7,290 nt of DNA from Clostridia bacterium (GCA_029071285.1 JAIEAS010000230.1:1-7290); one strand, 5' to 3'; numbered from the stretch's first letter, positions 1 to 6,281 are shown. The notes: generated by a model not told the origin, from the sequence alone. Program-made: numbers and translations.

Positions 1-37
1 TTAAATTTATTTTTTTGTTTTGACAATCAAATCACCC

Positions 38-75
38 AAAAAAACCCCCCCCGGCGAAAATAAAACGCGGGCGGG
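38..75 (-). terminator. Rho-independent terminator of the iscS-iscU-ttcA operon
   Basis: Directly after the ttcA-like stop codon, the minus strand can fold a GC-rich hairpin. Positions 66-71 pair with 50-56, leaving G54 as a one-base bulge. After one mismatch (49/72), positions 73-75 pair with 46-48, and the loop is the A/T stretch 57-65. On the minus strand this is followed by seven T residues (A38-A44 on the plus strand). The stem is imperfect, but the position and T tract fit intrinsic termination. It includes a run of eight C (45-52), which is prone to sequencing error. Confidence 0.6.
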
Positions 76-81
76 CGCTGG

Positions 82-921
82 TTAATCTTCCGAGTTGAAT
101 TTATCCAAAAAGAAGTACTCGTCTCCCTTTTTGTAGCCGACGAGGGTATCGAGCTGCACGTTATGTATGCTCTTGAAAACACTGCTGTCGACGTCGGGAT
201 TTATTTCCCTGAAATTTTTGATAAGCTTTTTAACTTCCTGCCGCGCGGAATAGCCTTGCATACCCTCGGCAAGTCCCGCCGTCTTTTTGCAGGCGCAGGC
301 GATAAATTTAAGTCCGTTATACTGCTGCCAGTGAACTATGGCGTCCTCTAAAATGCAGTACATAGGCCGTATCAGCTGCACGCCCTCGAAATTTTTGCTT
401 TTGAGCTTCGGCACCATTCCCTGAATCTGCCCGCCGTAAAGCATACTCATCAAAGTAGTTTCAATGACGTCGCTCTTGTGGTGGCCGAGCGCAATTTTGT
501 TGCAGCCCAGCTCTTTTGCGCGGGCGTACAGAAAGCCGCGCCGCATTCTCGCGCACAGATAGCAGGGCGACTCCCCGCCTATCTCGTCCGCGACGTCGAA
601 AATGTCCGAGGAAAAAGTCTTTAACGGAATGCCTAAAAGCTGCGCGTTCTCGGCAATGCGGTCGGCGTTTTCCCGGTTGTATCCGGGGTTCATACAGATA
701 AATTCCGCGGTGAACGGAATTTCGCTGTGGCGCATAAGCTCCTGAACGAGCTTCGCCAAAAGGAAGCTGTCCTTGCCGCCCGAAATGCAGACTGCGATTT
801 TGTCGCCCTCTTCTATTAAGTCATACTTTTTCACTGCCTCCAGAAAGCGCGACCATATCGGCTTGCGGAATTTGGTGATAATAGACCTCTCGATTTTCTG
901 AAGGGGGGTCAGCTGTTTCAT
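82..921 (-). CDS. ttcA: TtcA-like tRNA thiolation protein (PP-loop ATPase, probable [4Fe-4S])
   Basis: This 279-residue protein belongs to the TtcA/TilS/TtuA PP-loop superfamily, whose members use ATP to activate a tRNA base. TtcA thiolates cytidine 32 in some tRNAs using a [4Fe-4S] cluster and sulfur from IscS. Visible are the PP-loop SGGKDS at residues 47-52, a CxxC in PCYLCARMRRG (Cys120, Cys123), GHHKSD at 146-151, and CACACKKT with Cys209 and Cys211, one of which probably supplies the third cluster ligand. The length is a little under that of E. coli TtcA (about 311). The ATG lies one base after the iscU stop, and its SD (AGAGGA, 927-932) is inside the last iscU codons, so translation is probably coupled. 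An oddity is Ser150, where E. coli TtcA has Asp in GHHxDD. The family is firm, but the exact modified base is not, since many Bacillota members are uncharacterised. Confidence 0.85.
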   Translation of the reverse strand: MKQLTPLQKIERSIITKFRKPIWSRFLEAVKKYDLIEEGDKIAVCISGGKDSFLLAKLVQELMRHSEIPFTAEFICMNPGYNRENADRIAENAQLLGIPLKTFSSDIFDVADEIGGESPCYLCARMRRGFLYARAKELGCNKIALGHHKSDVIETTLMSMLYGGQIQGMVPKLKSKNFEGVQLIRPMYCILEDAIVHWQQYNGLKFIACACKKTAGLAEGMQGYSARQEVKKLIKNFREINPDVDSSVFKSIHNVQLDTLVGYKKGDEYFFLDKFNSED

Positions 922-922
922 T

Positions 923-1366
923 TCAGTCCTCTTCGGGGATATGCTCGTCTTCCTCGTCGTGCGGGTCGGGGAAGTCGGCTTTATCGTAGGCTATGCCGTT
1001 TTTGTCGTAATAGTCCTTTATCGCGGCGCGGATTGCCTCTTCCGCGAGAACCGAGCAGTGCATTTTGTGCGCGGGCAGACCGTCCAGCGCCTCGGCAACC
1101 GCCTTGTTGGTGAGCTCGAGCGCCTGACTTAAAGGCTTGCCGTTAATGAGTTCGGTCGCCATCGACGACGAAGCTATCGCCCTGCCGCAGCCGAAAGTGT
1201 TGAACTTTACGTCGACTATTATATCGTTTTCGATTTTTAGATAAATTTTCATTATGTCGCCGCACTTGGCGTTGCCAACTTCTCCCACGCCGTCGGCGTC
1301 CTCGATTTTGCCCACGTTGCGGGGATTTGTGAAGTGGTCCATAACTTTTTCACTGTATAAAGCCAT
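923..1366 (-). CDS. iscU: Fe-S cluster assembly scaffold IscU (NifU N-terminal type)
   Basis: This cytosolic scaffold of 147 residues receives sulfur from IscS and builds [2Fe-2S]/[4Fe-4S] clusters for transfer to client proteins. The N-terminal YSEKVMDHFTNPRNVG is the family signature. The three ligand cysteines are Cys35 in NAKCGD, with the labilising Asp37, Cys60 in FGCGRAIASSS, and Cys104 in MHCSVLAEEAI, preceded by His103. It is somewhat longer than E. coli IscU (128 residues) because of a strongly acidic tail from about residue 134 (DPHDEEDEHIPEED). It is a stand-alone U domain, without the ferredoxin-like or C-terminal domains of full NifU. The ATG has a good SD (AGAGGA, 1374-1379) seven bases upstream and follows the iscS stop by 25 bases. 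No hscA, hscB or fdx gene is nearby, as is usual for clostridial isc loci. Confidence 0.95.
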   Translation of the reverse strand: MALYSEKVMDHFTNPRNVGKIEDADGVGEVGNAKCGDIMKIYLKIENDIIVDVKFNTFGCGRAIASSSMATELINGKPLSQALELTNKAVAEALDGLPAHKMHCSVLAEEAIRAAIKDYYDKNGIAYDKADFPDPHDEEDEHIPEED

Positions 1367-1391
1367 TTTTATATCCTCTTTAAATTATTTT

Positions 1392-2582
1392 TTATATTAA
1401 GTGCTGTTTTTTACCGGTTTCCAAGTCTTCCCACATGGGGGACATATTTCTTAAATACGCAACTACTTCGGGTACGGCTTTCAAAATTGCCTCAACGTCC
1501 TCTTCGGTGTTGTATTCCGAAAGACTTAAACGCAGCGAGCCGTGAGCGACTTCGTGAGGAAGTCCGAGCGCCAGAAGAACGTGCGACGGGTCCAACGAGC
1601 CCGACGTGCACGCCGAACCGCTGGACGCGCAAATTCCGCGGGCGTCAAGGTGAAGCAAAAGTCCCTCGCCCTCGATACCCTCGAAGCACATATTCACATT
1701 GTTCGGAAGTCTGCAGGTTGCGTCGCCGTTGAGCTTTGAGTGCGGAATTTTCAGAAGTCCGTCAATAAGCTTGTCGCGCAAAACCTTTTCCTTTTTAGCG
1801 TTAGCCGCCATATTCCTGTACGCGTCTTCCAGAGCCTGCGCCATTGCGGCTATGCCCGCAATATTTTCGGTGCCCGCTCTTTTTCCGCGCTCCTGCGCTC
1901 CGCCCTCGACGAAGGTGTTGAGAGGCAGACCTCTCTTGCAGTACAGCGCACCCACGCCCTTGGGACCGTGGAATTTATGCGCGGAAAGGGAAAGCATATC
2001 GATATTGTCCGCCTTTACGTCAACGGGAATATGCCCCGCCGCCTGCACCGCGTCCGTGTGGAAAGTTACGCCGTGCTTTTTGCAGACCTCGCCGATTTCG
2101 CGTATCGGCTGAATGGTGCCCACCTCGTTGTTGGCGTACATAATCGTTACCAGCGCGGTGTCGGGACGGATAGCCGCCTCCACCTCCGCCGCGGTGATAA
2201 GTCCGTTTGAATGAACGTCAAGATAAGTTACTTCAAAGCCCTCTTTTTCGAGCTTTTTTAAAACGTGCAATACGGCGTGATGCTCGAACGCAGTGGATAT
2301 AATATGCTTTTTATCCTTGCGCGCGCCGTTGATTGCCGCCGAGCGTATTGCCTGGTTATCCGCCTCGCTGCCGCCCGAAGTAAAATAAATTTCGCGCGGT
2401 TCGCAGTTTAAGCACTTTGCAATTTTTTCGCGTGCGCTATCCAGCGCTTCCTTTGCAACCTGTCCCACCGTATGCAGTGAAGAAGGGTTGCCGTACACCT
2501 CTTTAAGATAGGGCGTCATAGCCTTGATTGCGCTGTCGCTCATTGCGGTCGTCGCCGCGTTGTCAACGTAAATGGTTTTCAT
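1392..2582 (-). CDS. iscS: Cysteine desulfurase IscS/NifS (group I)
   Basis: This PLP enzyme of 396 residues converts L-cysteine to alanine and a protein-bound persulfide, supplying sulfur to IscU and to tRNA thiolation enzymes. The N-terminal VDNAATT, the GNPSSLH stretch (31-37), the TSGGSEADN cofactor loop (68-76) and His101 in AFEHHAVL are typical. Asp177 in FHTDAVQ contacts the PLP ring, and Lys203 in SAHKFHGPKG should form the Schiff base. Cys325 lies in SSGSACTSGSLDPSHVL, the long mobile loop that defines group I. Length matches E. coli IscS (404). It is the first gene of the iscS-iscU-ttcA operon. The ATG has AGGA seven bases upstream, and the promoter and palindromes lie immediately upstream. 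It could equally be named NifS, but the IscU partner and IscR-like regulator favour a housekeeping role. Confidence 0.96.
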   Translation of the reverse strand: MKTIYVDNAATTAMSDSAIKAMTPYLKEVYGNPSSLHTVGQVAKEALDSAREKIAKCLNCEPREIYFTSGGSEADNQAIRSAAINGARKDKKHIISTAFEHHAVLHVLKKLEKEGFEVTYLDVHSNGLITAAEVEAAIRPDTALVTIMYANNEVGTIQPIREIGEVCKKHGVTFHTDAVQAAGHIPVDVKADNIDMLSLSAHKFHGPKGVGALYCKRGLPLNTFVEGGAQERGKRAGTENIAGIAAMAQALEDAYRNMAANAKKEKVLRDKLIDGLLKIPHSKLNGDATCRLPNNVNMCFEGIEGEGLLLHLDARGICASSGSACTSGSLDPSHVLLALGLPHEVAHGSLRLSLSEYNTEEDVEAILKAVPEVVAYLRNMSPMWEDLETGKKQHLI

Positions 2583-2586
2583 TTCT

Positions 2587-2611
2587 AATTCCTATGTTTT
2601 TAGTATGAATT
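2587..2611. promoter_or_regulatory. Degenerate second palindrome over iscS start site and RBS
   Basis: AATTCCTATG (2587-2596), a TTTTT spacer, then AGTATGAATT (2602-2611). The arms match as an inverted repeat at 7 of 10 positions and have the same 10-5-10 layout as the perfect palindrome at 2625-2649. The left arm agrees with the perfect site at nine of ten bases. Centres are 38 bp apart. It covers the predicted iscS transcription start (near 2606) and the AGGA Shine-Dalgarno, part of which comes from the motif itself. It may be a second, weaker operator; that is inference. Confidence 0.45.
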
Positions 2612-2612
2612 G

Positions 2613-2641
2613 ATTATATTAATAAATTCCTATTCTGTCAA
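2613..2641 (-). promoter_or_regulatory. Sigma-A promoter of iscS-iscU-ttcA
   Basis: On the minus strand a perfect -35 box TTGACA (plus-strand 2636-2641) and a perfect -10 box TATAAT (2613-2618) are separated by exactly 17 bases. The start site is expected near 2606, giving a leader of about 24 bases before the iscS ATG at 2582. Such an ideal core promoter would be very active unless repressed, and its -35 box lies in the centre of a perfect palindrome. Confidence 0.85.
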
Positions 2642-2649
2642 TAGGAATT
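2625..2649. promoter_or_regulatory. Probable Rrf2/IscR operator (perfect palindrome)
   Basis: AATTCCTATT (2625-2634), a CTGTC spacer, and AATAGGAATT (2640-2649) form a perfect 10-bp inverted repeat with a 5-bp spacer. It encloses the iscS -35 box, so a dimer bound here should exclude RNA polymerase. Its size and its CCTAT/ATAGG-type arms are in keeping with sites of Rrf2-family regulators such as IscR and CymR (family knowledge, from memory). An IscR-like protein is encoded at 5883-6278. That this protein binds here is inference. Confidence 0.7.
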
Positions 2650-2670
2650 AACAGGATTTAAAAATATTTC

Positions 2671-2699
2671 TTGCAAGCAATGCCTGTGTATGATATAAT
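2671..2699 (+). promoter_or_regulatory. Extended -10 promoter of the ABC transporter operon
   Basis: A -35 box TTGCAA (2671-2676), a 17-base spacer and TATAAT (2694-2699) preceded by TG at 2691-2692 make an extended -10 promoter. The start site is expected near 2706, leaving a leader of only about 18 bases before the ATG at 2724. The promoter is separate from the iscS promoter and points away from it. Two short inverted repeats lie here: TTGC-AA-GCAA at 2671-2680 over the -35 box, and ACAC-GG-GTGT at 2709-2718 just after the start site. Confidence 0.75.
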
Positions 2700-2723
2700 T
2701 GAGAACATACACGGGTGTTTAAA

Positions 2724-3401
2724 ATGATAGAAATTAAAAACGTTACAAAAAAATTCAAGACGGGCGAAGGCGAGTTTTACGCCTTAAACGGAGTTTCTGC
2801 GGAAATCGCAGAAGGAGAATTTGTTGCGGTCGTAGGTAAATCGGGCAGCGGGAAGTCTACCCTTTTAAACCTTTTAGGCACGCTTGACAGCGTTTCGGAC
2901 GGGCAAATTCTTTTCGACGGCAAAGATATTTCTTCTTTGACAAAAAAAGAACTTGCCGGATTCCGCAACAAAAAGCTGGGCTTTGTTTTCCAAAGCTTTT
3001 ATTTGGAGCCCGAATACACCGTTTACGAAAACGTTGAACTTCCACTCATTCTCGCAAACAGCTTCGGCAAAGCCAACACAGAAAGGGTTGAAAACGTTTT
3101 AAAACTTGTCGGGCTTGCGGACAAGGCTAAATCAAAGGCTAAAAATCTTTCGGGCGGAGAATGCCAGCGCACGGCTATTGCAAGGGCGATTGTCAACGAC
3201 CCTTCTTATATTCTTGCGGACGAACCCTGCGGCAATCTGGACACCGCCAACAGCGAAAATATAATGGAAATTTTCAAGACCCTGCACTCTGCCGGCAAAA
3301 CGGTAATTATGGTTACACACGACGAAGAAGAAGCCAACGTTGCGCAAAGAATTATAACACTTTCGGACGGACGGATTGTAAGCGATGAAAAGAATACTTA
3401 A
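2724..3401 (+). CDS. ABC transporter ATP-binding protein (MacB/LolD/SalX type)
   Basis: This 225-residue cytoplasmic ATPase should drive the two permeases encoded next. All ABC motifs are intact: Walker A GKSGSGKST (38-46), Q-loop Gln90, signature LSGGE (142-146), Walker B YILADEP (162-168) with Glu167, D-loop GNLD (170-173) and H-loop His199. The compact length and layout match the MacB/LolD/SalX group, which works by mechanotransmission with FtsX-like permeases rather than by classical import. I chose ATG 2724. An in-frame GTG at 2715 would lie nine bases after the predicted start site and leave no room for an RBS, while GGGTG (2713-2717) is a weak SD for the ATG. The 3' end overlaps the next gene by 17 bases. 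Substrate is unknown; export of a peptide or lipoprotein, or signalling to the cell wall, are possible for the family. Confidence 0.93.
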   Translation: MIEIKNVTKKFKTGEGEFYALNGVSAEIAEGEFVAVVGKSGSGKSTLLNLLGTLDSVSDGQILFDGKDISSLTKKELAGFRNKKLGFVFQSFYLEPEYTVYENVELPLILANSFGKANTERVENVLKLVGLADKAKSKAKNLSGGECQRTAIARAIVNDPSYILADEPCGNLDTANSENIMEIFKTLHSAGKTVIMVTHDEEEANVAQRIITLSDGRIVSDEKNT

Positions 3402-4542
3402 GCTTATTGCAAGCGAGCTTAAACAGCTTAAAAAGACGGTTATTCTCACCGCCCTGATATTCACCATCTTCGCGGCGGCGCTGTTCGGCGTTATAAACGT
3501 GCGCAGCGATTTAATGCGCAACCTGTGTGATTATCTTAATAATGAATATAAAAGTTTTAACCTGACGATAAACGATGGCTTTACAATGGGTGAAGCCAAG
3601 CTGGACTTCGGAAACAGGTTAATTTACGGCTACAACCGCAAGTACACCGACACGGGCATTCACAACGCCGACGGCAGTATCTGTTTCGACAGAGAGCAAA
3701 CCTTCACCGGTGAAGACGGCAAAGAACATTTTCGGCATTATTCGGGTCAAGTACTTTACGTAAACGACCTTTCAGTTAAAGAGATGAAAACATTCGAAGG
3801 GTTTCTGACAGAAGGCACCGTTCTTCAAAACGATTTTGAGATATGCCTTTGTAGCTTCATTGCCGAAAAACTTGAAGTTTCCGCAGGCGAAACGGTAACT
3901 ATAAGCGGCAAAAGTTTTACGGTTGCGGGCGTGTACGAAGTGCCTGAAATTTCAGGTATATCCTATCCTAACTGGTTCAGCACCGACTATATGTTAAGTT
4001 TAAGCGATGACGCCGAAATGGACAGCGTTATCGTCTACTTTGATAATGCGGAAGAAATGTTGTCGGCTTACACAACTGCAAAGGGCAAAAAGTTGGACTG
4101 CTACTGTGAAGGCGATTCTTACTTTGACAATATAACTGAAATGCAGATAGCTTTTACCGCCTTTGCGGTGCTGCTTGCTATAGTTTTGATAATTACAATC
4201 TACTCCCTCGTTTCAATGCTGTTCAGACAGAGAAAACAGCAAATTTGCAGACTTAAAGTTCTCGGCGCAACCGACGGCACCGTTGCGGGCGCGTACTGCG
4301 GAATAACTATTATTTTCTTGTTTTTTGCGATTGCGGTTGCTTCGGCTTTGGGACTGCTTTTCAACCTGTACTTTATGGATTTGTGCGAAAGCATTTTCGA
4401 ATTCCCCTTTACCGCCAAATTCGGCTATATAGCACCGATAGTTACCTTTATTGCTTCAATAGGCGTTGTGTTTGCGCTGTGGTTTATAATAAACCGCAAA
4501 ACGAAGTCTAACGCTCTTGCAAAGGAGCTGCGCCATGAATAA
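3385..4542 (+). CDS. FtsX/MacB-like ABC permease, first subunit
   Basis: This 385-residue membrane protein has the MacB/FtsX topology: one N-terminal TM (about 18-38), an extracytoplasmic domain of about 215 residues (40-255), then three TMs (about 256-279, 304-329, 346-369). The cytoplasmic loop RQRKQQICRLKVLGATDGTV (281-300) is the family's conserved region that couples to the ATPase. No periplasmic-binding-protein or peptidase domain is seen. The ectodomain has six cysteines, including two CxC pairs (Cys154/156 and Cys239/241). The ATG lies inside the end of the ATPase gene (17-base overlap) behind a weak GGACGGA (3365-3371), so it probably depends on coupled translation. It likely pairs with the next protein as a heterodimer. 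The class is clear, the substrate is not. Confidence 0.85.
   Translation: MKRILKLIASELKQLKKTVILTALIFTIFAAALFGVINVRSDLMRNLCDYLNNEYKSFNLTINDGFTMGEAKLDFGNRLIYGYNRKYTDTGIHNADGSICFDREQTFTGEDGKEHFRHYSGQVLYVNDLSVKEMKTFEGFLTEGTVLQNDFEICLCSFIAEKLEVSAGETVTISGKSFTVAGVYEVPEISGISYPNWFSTDYMLSLSDDAEMDSVIVYFDNAEEMLSAYTTAKGKKLDCYCEGDSYFDNITEMQIAFTAFAVLLAIVLIITIYSLVSMLFRQRKQQICRLKVLGATDGTVAGAYCGITIIFLFFAIAVASALGLLFNLYFMDLCESIFEFPFTAKFGYIAPIVTFIASIGVVFALWFIINRKTKSNALAKELRHE
4523..4527 (+). promoter_or_regulatory. Shine-Dalgarno fixing the start of the second permease
   Basis: AGGAG lies seven bases before ATG 4535, inside the last codons of the first permease. It favours this ATG over the in-frame upstream TTG at 4517, which has no RBS. 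The two permease genes then overlap by eight bases (ATGAATAA). Confidence 0.8.
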
Positions 4543-5839
4543 TTTTAAAAAGCTTTTTCACCTCTCCGCAAAAAACGTATTCAGCCACAAATGGCTTTAC
4601 GCAAGAATGGCTATCGCCTTTGCGTGCATAACCTTTTTAATTTGCCTTTTTTCTACCTTCTCGGTTTCGCTTGCAGTTACGCAGAAAGAAATGAAAAACG
4701 ACTACGTTTCCGCTAACTATATCATTTCCCGTGAAGAAATACCCGAACTTAATGAAAAATGCGAAAGTTTTACCGTAGACGAATATGCGCTTTCTTCCCT
4801 GATCTACAAGGAATTTGACTACTTTACAGGTAGTATTCTGGCAATACATATTGATTTAGAGGTTGACGGAAGAGAGTATAAAAGTATTGACTGCAACGAC
4901 TGGTACTTTAACGGCGTAGATATTTTTGCGGGGGAAAAATTTGCAAGTAAAAACGATTTAACTGAGCTTAACCGCAGGTTTAACGGCGTACCCCTTATAA
5001 CCGGAAGAATGCCCCAAACAAGCTATGAAGCAGTTGTATGCGAACAATTTTTAAACTGGTACGGTTTAACGGGTGATGACGTTTTAGGTAAAAAAATAAG
5101 TCTTACGTTCGCCGCCTACGAAGATGCGCCATTTTCATCCTTTAAATTCCTGCAAGACATAACCGTATGCGGGATTTTGTGTAAAGAATACTTTGAGCTG
5201 GAGGGGCATAGCTTTTATTTGCAGCCTTCAATATTCCTTAAAGACGAAATTGCCTTATTAGAGGGCGAACAATATACTTACACCGATTACTACTATTCCT
5301 TATCCGGTTGGATTACCGAGGAAGAAGGTGATTATTACGAAGAAAAATATTCCGATTTCAACTGCCGCTATGTGGGCGGTTGGGTTTTAAGCGATATACA
5401 GATTATAAAGGATATGCAGCACATAGCAACAAACCTGTTTTTGATTGTGGGCTTAACTCTGGGCTGCGGCATTCTTTTAATGGTATTCCTGATGACAGAA
5501 AAACTTATTGCGGTATTCTCCCGCGACTGCGGAATACTTCTCTCCTGCGGAATGAGCGAAAAGCAGACCAAAACGCTGTTATTTACAATTCTTTTATGGG
5601 TGTGCCTGTTTGCGTTAATTCTTGCGGCAATTCTGACAGGCGTCGGATTATTTATAATCCTTACGGTTGCAGAAAGCTTTACGGGGCTTGCCGTTTCGAT
5701 ATCGTTCGGGGTTGTAGCTGCGGCATTTGCCGTTGCCGTTGCCGCAGTTTTTCTGCTTGCTATAGCGTTCTACTTATATGCGCTGCTTATACTGAAAAAG
5801 CGCTCTGTAAGAGAACTTTTAAACGTACAATTAAATTAA
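4535..5839 (+). CDS. FtsX/MacB-like ABC permease, second subunit
   Basis: This 434-residue membrane protein has the same plan as its upstream partner but with little obvious sequence likeness: TM about 22-46, an extracytoplasmic domain of about 250 residues (47-297), and three C-terminal TMs (about 298-320, 346-376, 391-419). The loop EKLIAVFSRDCGILLSCGMSEKQ (322-344) matches the position of the family's ATPase-coupling region. The ectodomain is acidic and aromatic, most strikingly at 247-275, where Tyr, Asp and Glu dominate. It also has six cysteines (76, 120, 169, 212, 216, 277). It is the last gene of the operon and stops six bases before a strong terminator. With the ATPase and the first permease it probably forms a complex of two ATPases and two unlike permeases. 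Substrate is unknown. It is too short for a ten-TM BceB-type permease. Confidence 0.83.
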   Translation: MNNFKKLFHLSAKNVFSHKWLYARMAIAFACITFLICLFSTFSVSLAVTQKEMKNDYVSANYIISREEIPELNEKCESFTVDEYALSSLIYKEFDYFTGSILAIHIDLEVDGREYKSIDCNDWYFNGVDIFAGEKFASKNDLTELNRRFNGVPLITGRMPQTSYEAVVCEQFLNWYGLTGDDVLGKKISLTFAAYEDAPFSSFKFLQDITVCGILCKEYFELEGHSFYLQPSIFLKDEIALLEGEQYTYTDYYYSLSGWITEEEGDYYEEKYSDFNCRYVGGWVLSDIQIIKDMQHIATNLFLIVGLTLGCGILLMVFLMTEKLIAVFSRDCGILLSCGMSEKQTKTLLFTILLWVCLFALILAAILTGVGLFIILTVAESFTGLAVSISFGVVAAAFAVAVAAVFLLAIAFYLYALLILKKRSVRELLNVQLN

Positions 5840-5844
5840 TTAAG

Positions 5845-5879
5845 AAAAGCCTCAACGTGTTTAACACGTTGAGGCTTTT
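5845..5879. terminator. Bidirectional Rho-independent terminator
   Basis: A perfect inverted repeat pairs 5845-5860 with 5864-5879, around a core GCCTCAACGTGT / ACACGTTGAGGC with a loop of about three to five bases. The outer A4/T4 gives a T tract in either direction, continued by TTTTATT on the plus strand. It lies between the stop of the second permease (5839) and the stop of the iscR-like gene (5883), so it can end both converging transcripts. Confidence 0.93.
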
Positions 5880-5882
5880 ATT

Positions 5883-6278
5883 TTATTGTATAAGATCTTT
5901 TAAAGTTTTGGAAGTTAAAAAGTTCATAATAACTTCGTCCAGCTCTTTGAATAGGGGCAGGGTCATACAGGTTCCCGCGTTTTCGCAACCGCCGTTTTCA
6001 AGACAGGACACGGGCGCGAGCGAGCCCTCGCCCGAAATGAGAATTTCCGCAACGGTGTACTCCTCGGCTTTTTTTGCAAGCTTATACCCGCCGCTCTTGC
6101 CGCGCGCGCTGACTACCAGCCCCGCCGCCGAAAGCTGCTTTGCCGAAGCTTCGAGGTATTTTAAAGATTCGTTCTGTCTGTCGGCAACGTCACTGAGAGA
6201 TATAAAACCCTCGCCCTCGTGCCGCGCCAGATCAATCATAACTTTTAAGGCGTTCCGCCCTTTCGTAGTAATAAACAT
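5883..6278 (-). CDS. iscR: IscR-like Rrf2-family regulator with cluster-binding cysteines
   Basis: This 131-residue winged-helix DNA-binding protein probably senses Fe-S cluster supply. The N-terminus MFITTKGRNALKVMIDLA, the recognition region SLKYLE (38-43, with the Glu43 that affects site choice in E. coli IscR) and the wing SARGKSGGYKLAK (57-69) match the family. Cys92, Cys98 and Cys104 have the CX5CX5C spacing and even the same numbering as the [2Fe-2S] ligands of E. coli IscR. CymR-type members lack these cysteines, which argues against a purely cysteine-metabolism role. Residue 107, the His ligand in E. coli, is Leu here. It is shorter than E. coli IscR (162 residues), lacking the C-terminal extension. 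The ATG follows the nadA stop by three bases, and GGTGG in the last nadA codons serves as SD, so the two are co-transcribed. The likely target is the palindrome at 2625-2649 (inference). Confidence 0.88.
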   Translation of the reverse strand: MFITTKGRNALKVMIDLARHEGEGFISLSDVADRQNESLKYLEASAKQLSAAGLVVSARGKSGGYKLAKKAEEYTVAEILISGEGSLAPVSCLENGGCENAGTCMTLPLFKELDEVIMNFLTSKTLKDLIQ

Positions 6279-6281
6279 TAT

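Noticed and set aside
1699..2210. Plus-strand open frames of 137 and 156 codons opposite iscS
   Set aside because: They are antisense to a fully conserved cysteine desulfurase and have no RBS, promoter or recognisable domain.
2583..2723. A riboswitch or T-box leader for the iscS or ABC operon
   Set aside because: Both predicted leaders are under 30 bases, too short for any known riboswitch or T-box, and no terminator-type hairpin precedes either gene.
3132..3521. A 129-codon minus-strand open frame over the ATPase/permease junction
   Set aside because: It is antisense to the Walker B region and the next gene's start, with no promoter or RBS.
4535..5839. A BceAB-type antimicrobial peptide resistance transporter
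   Set aside because: BceB-type permeases have ten membrane segments and one large extracellular loop in a single protein of about 650 residues. Here two separate four-TM permeases are encoded, and no two-component system is adjacent.
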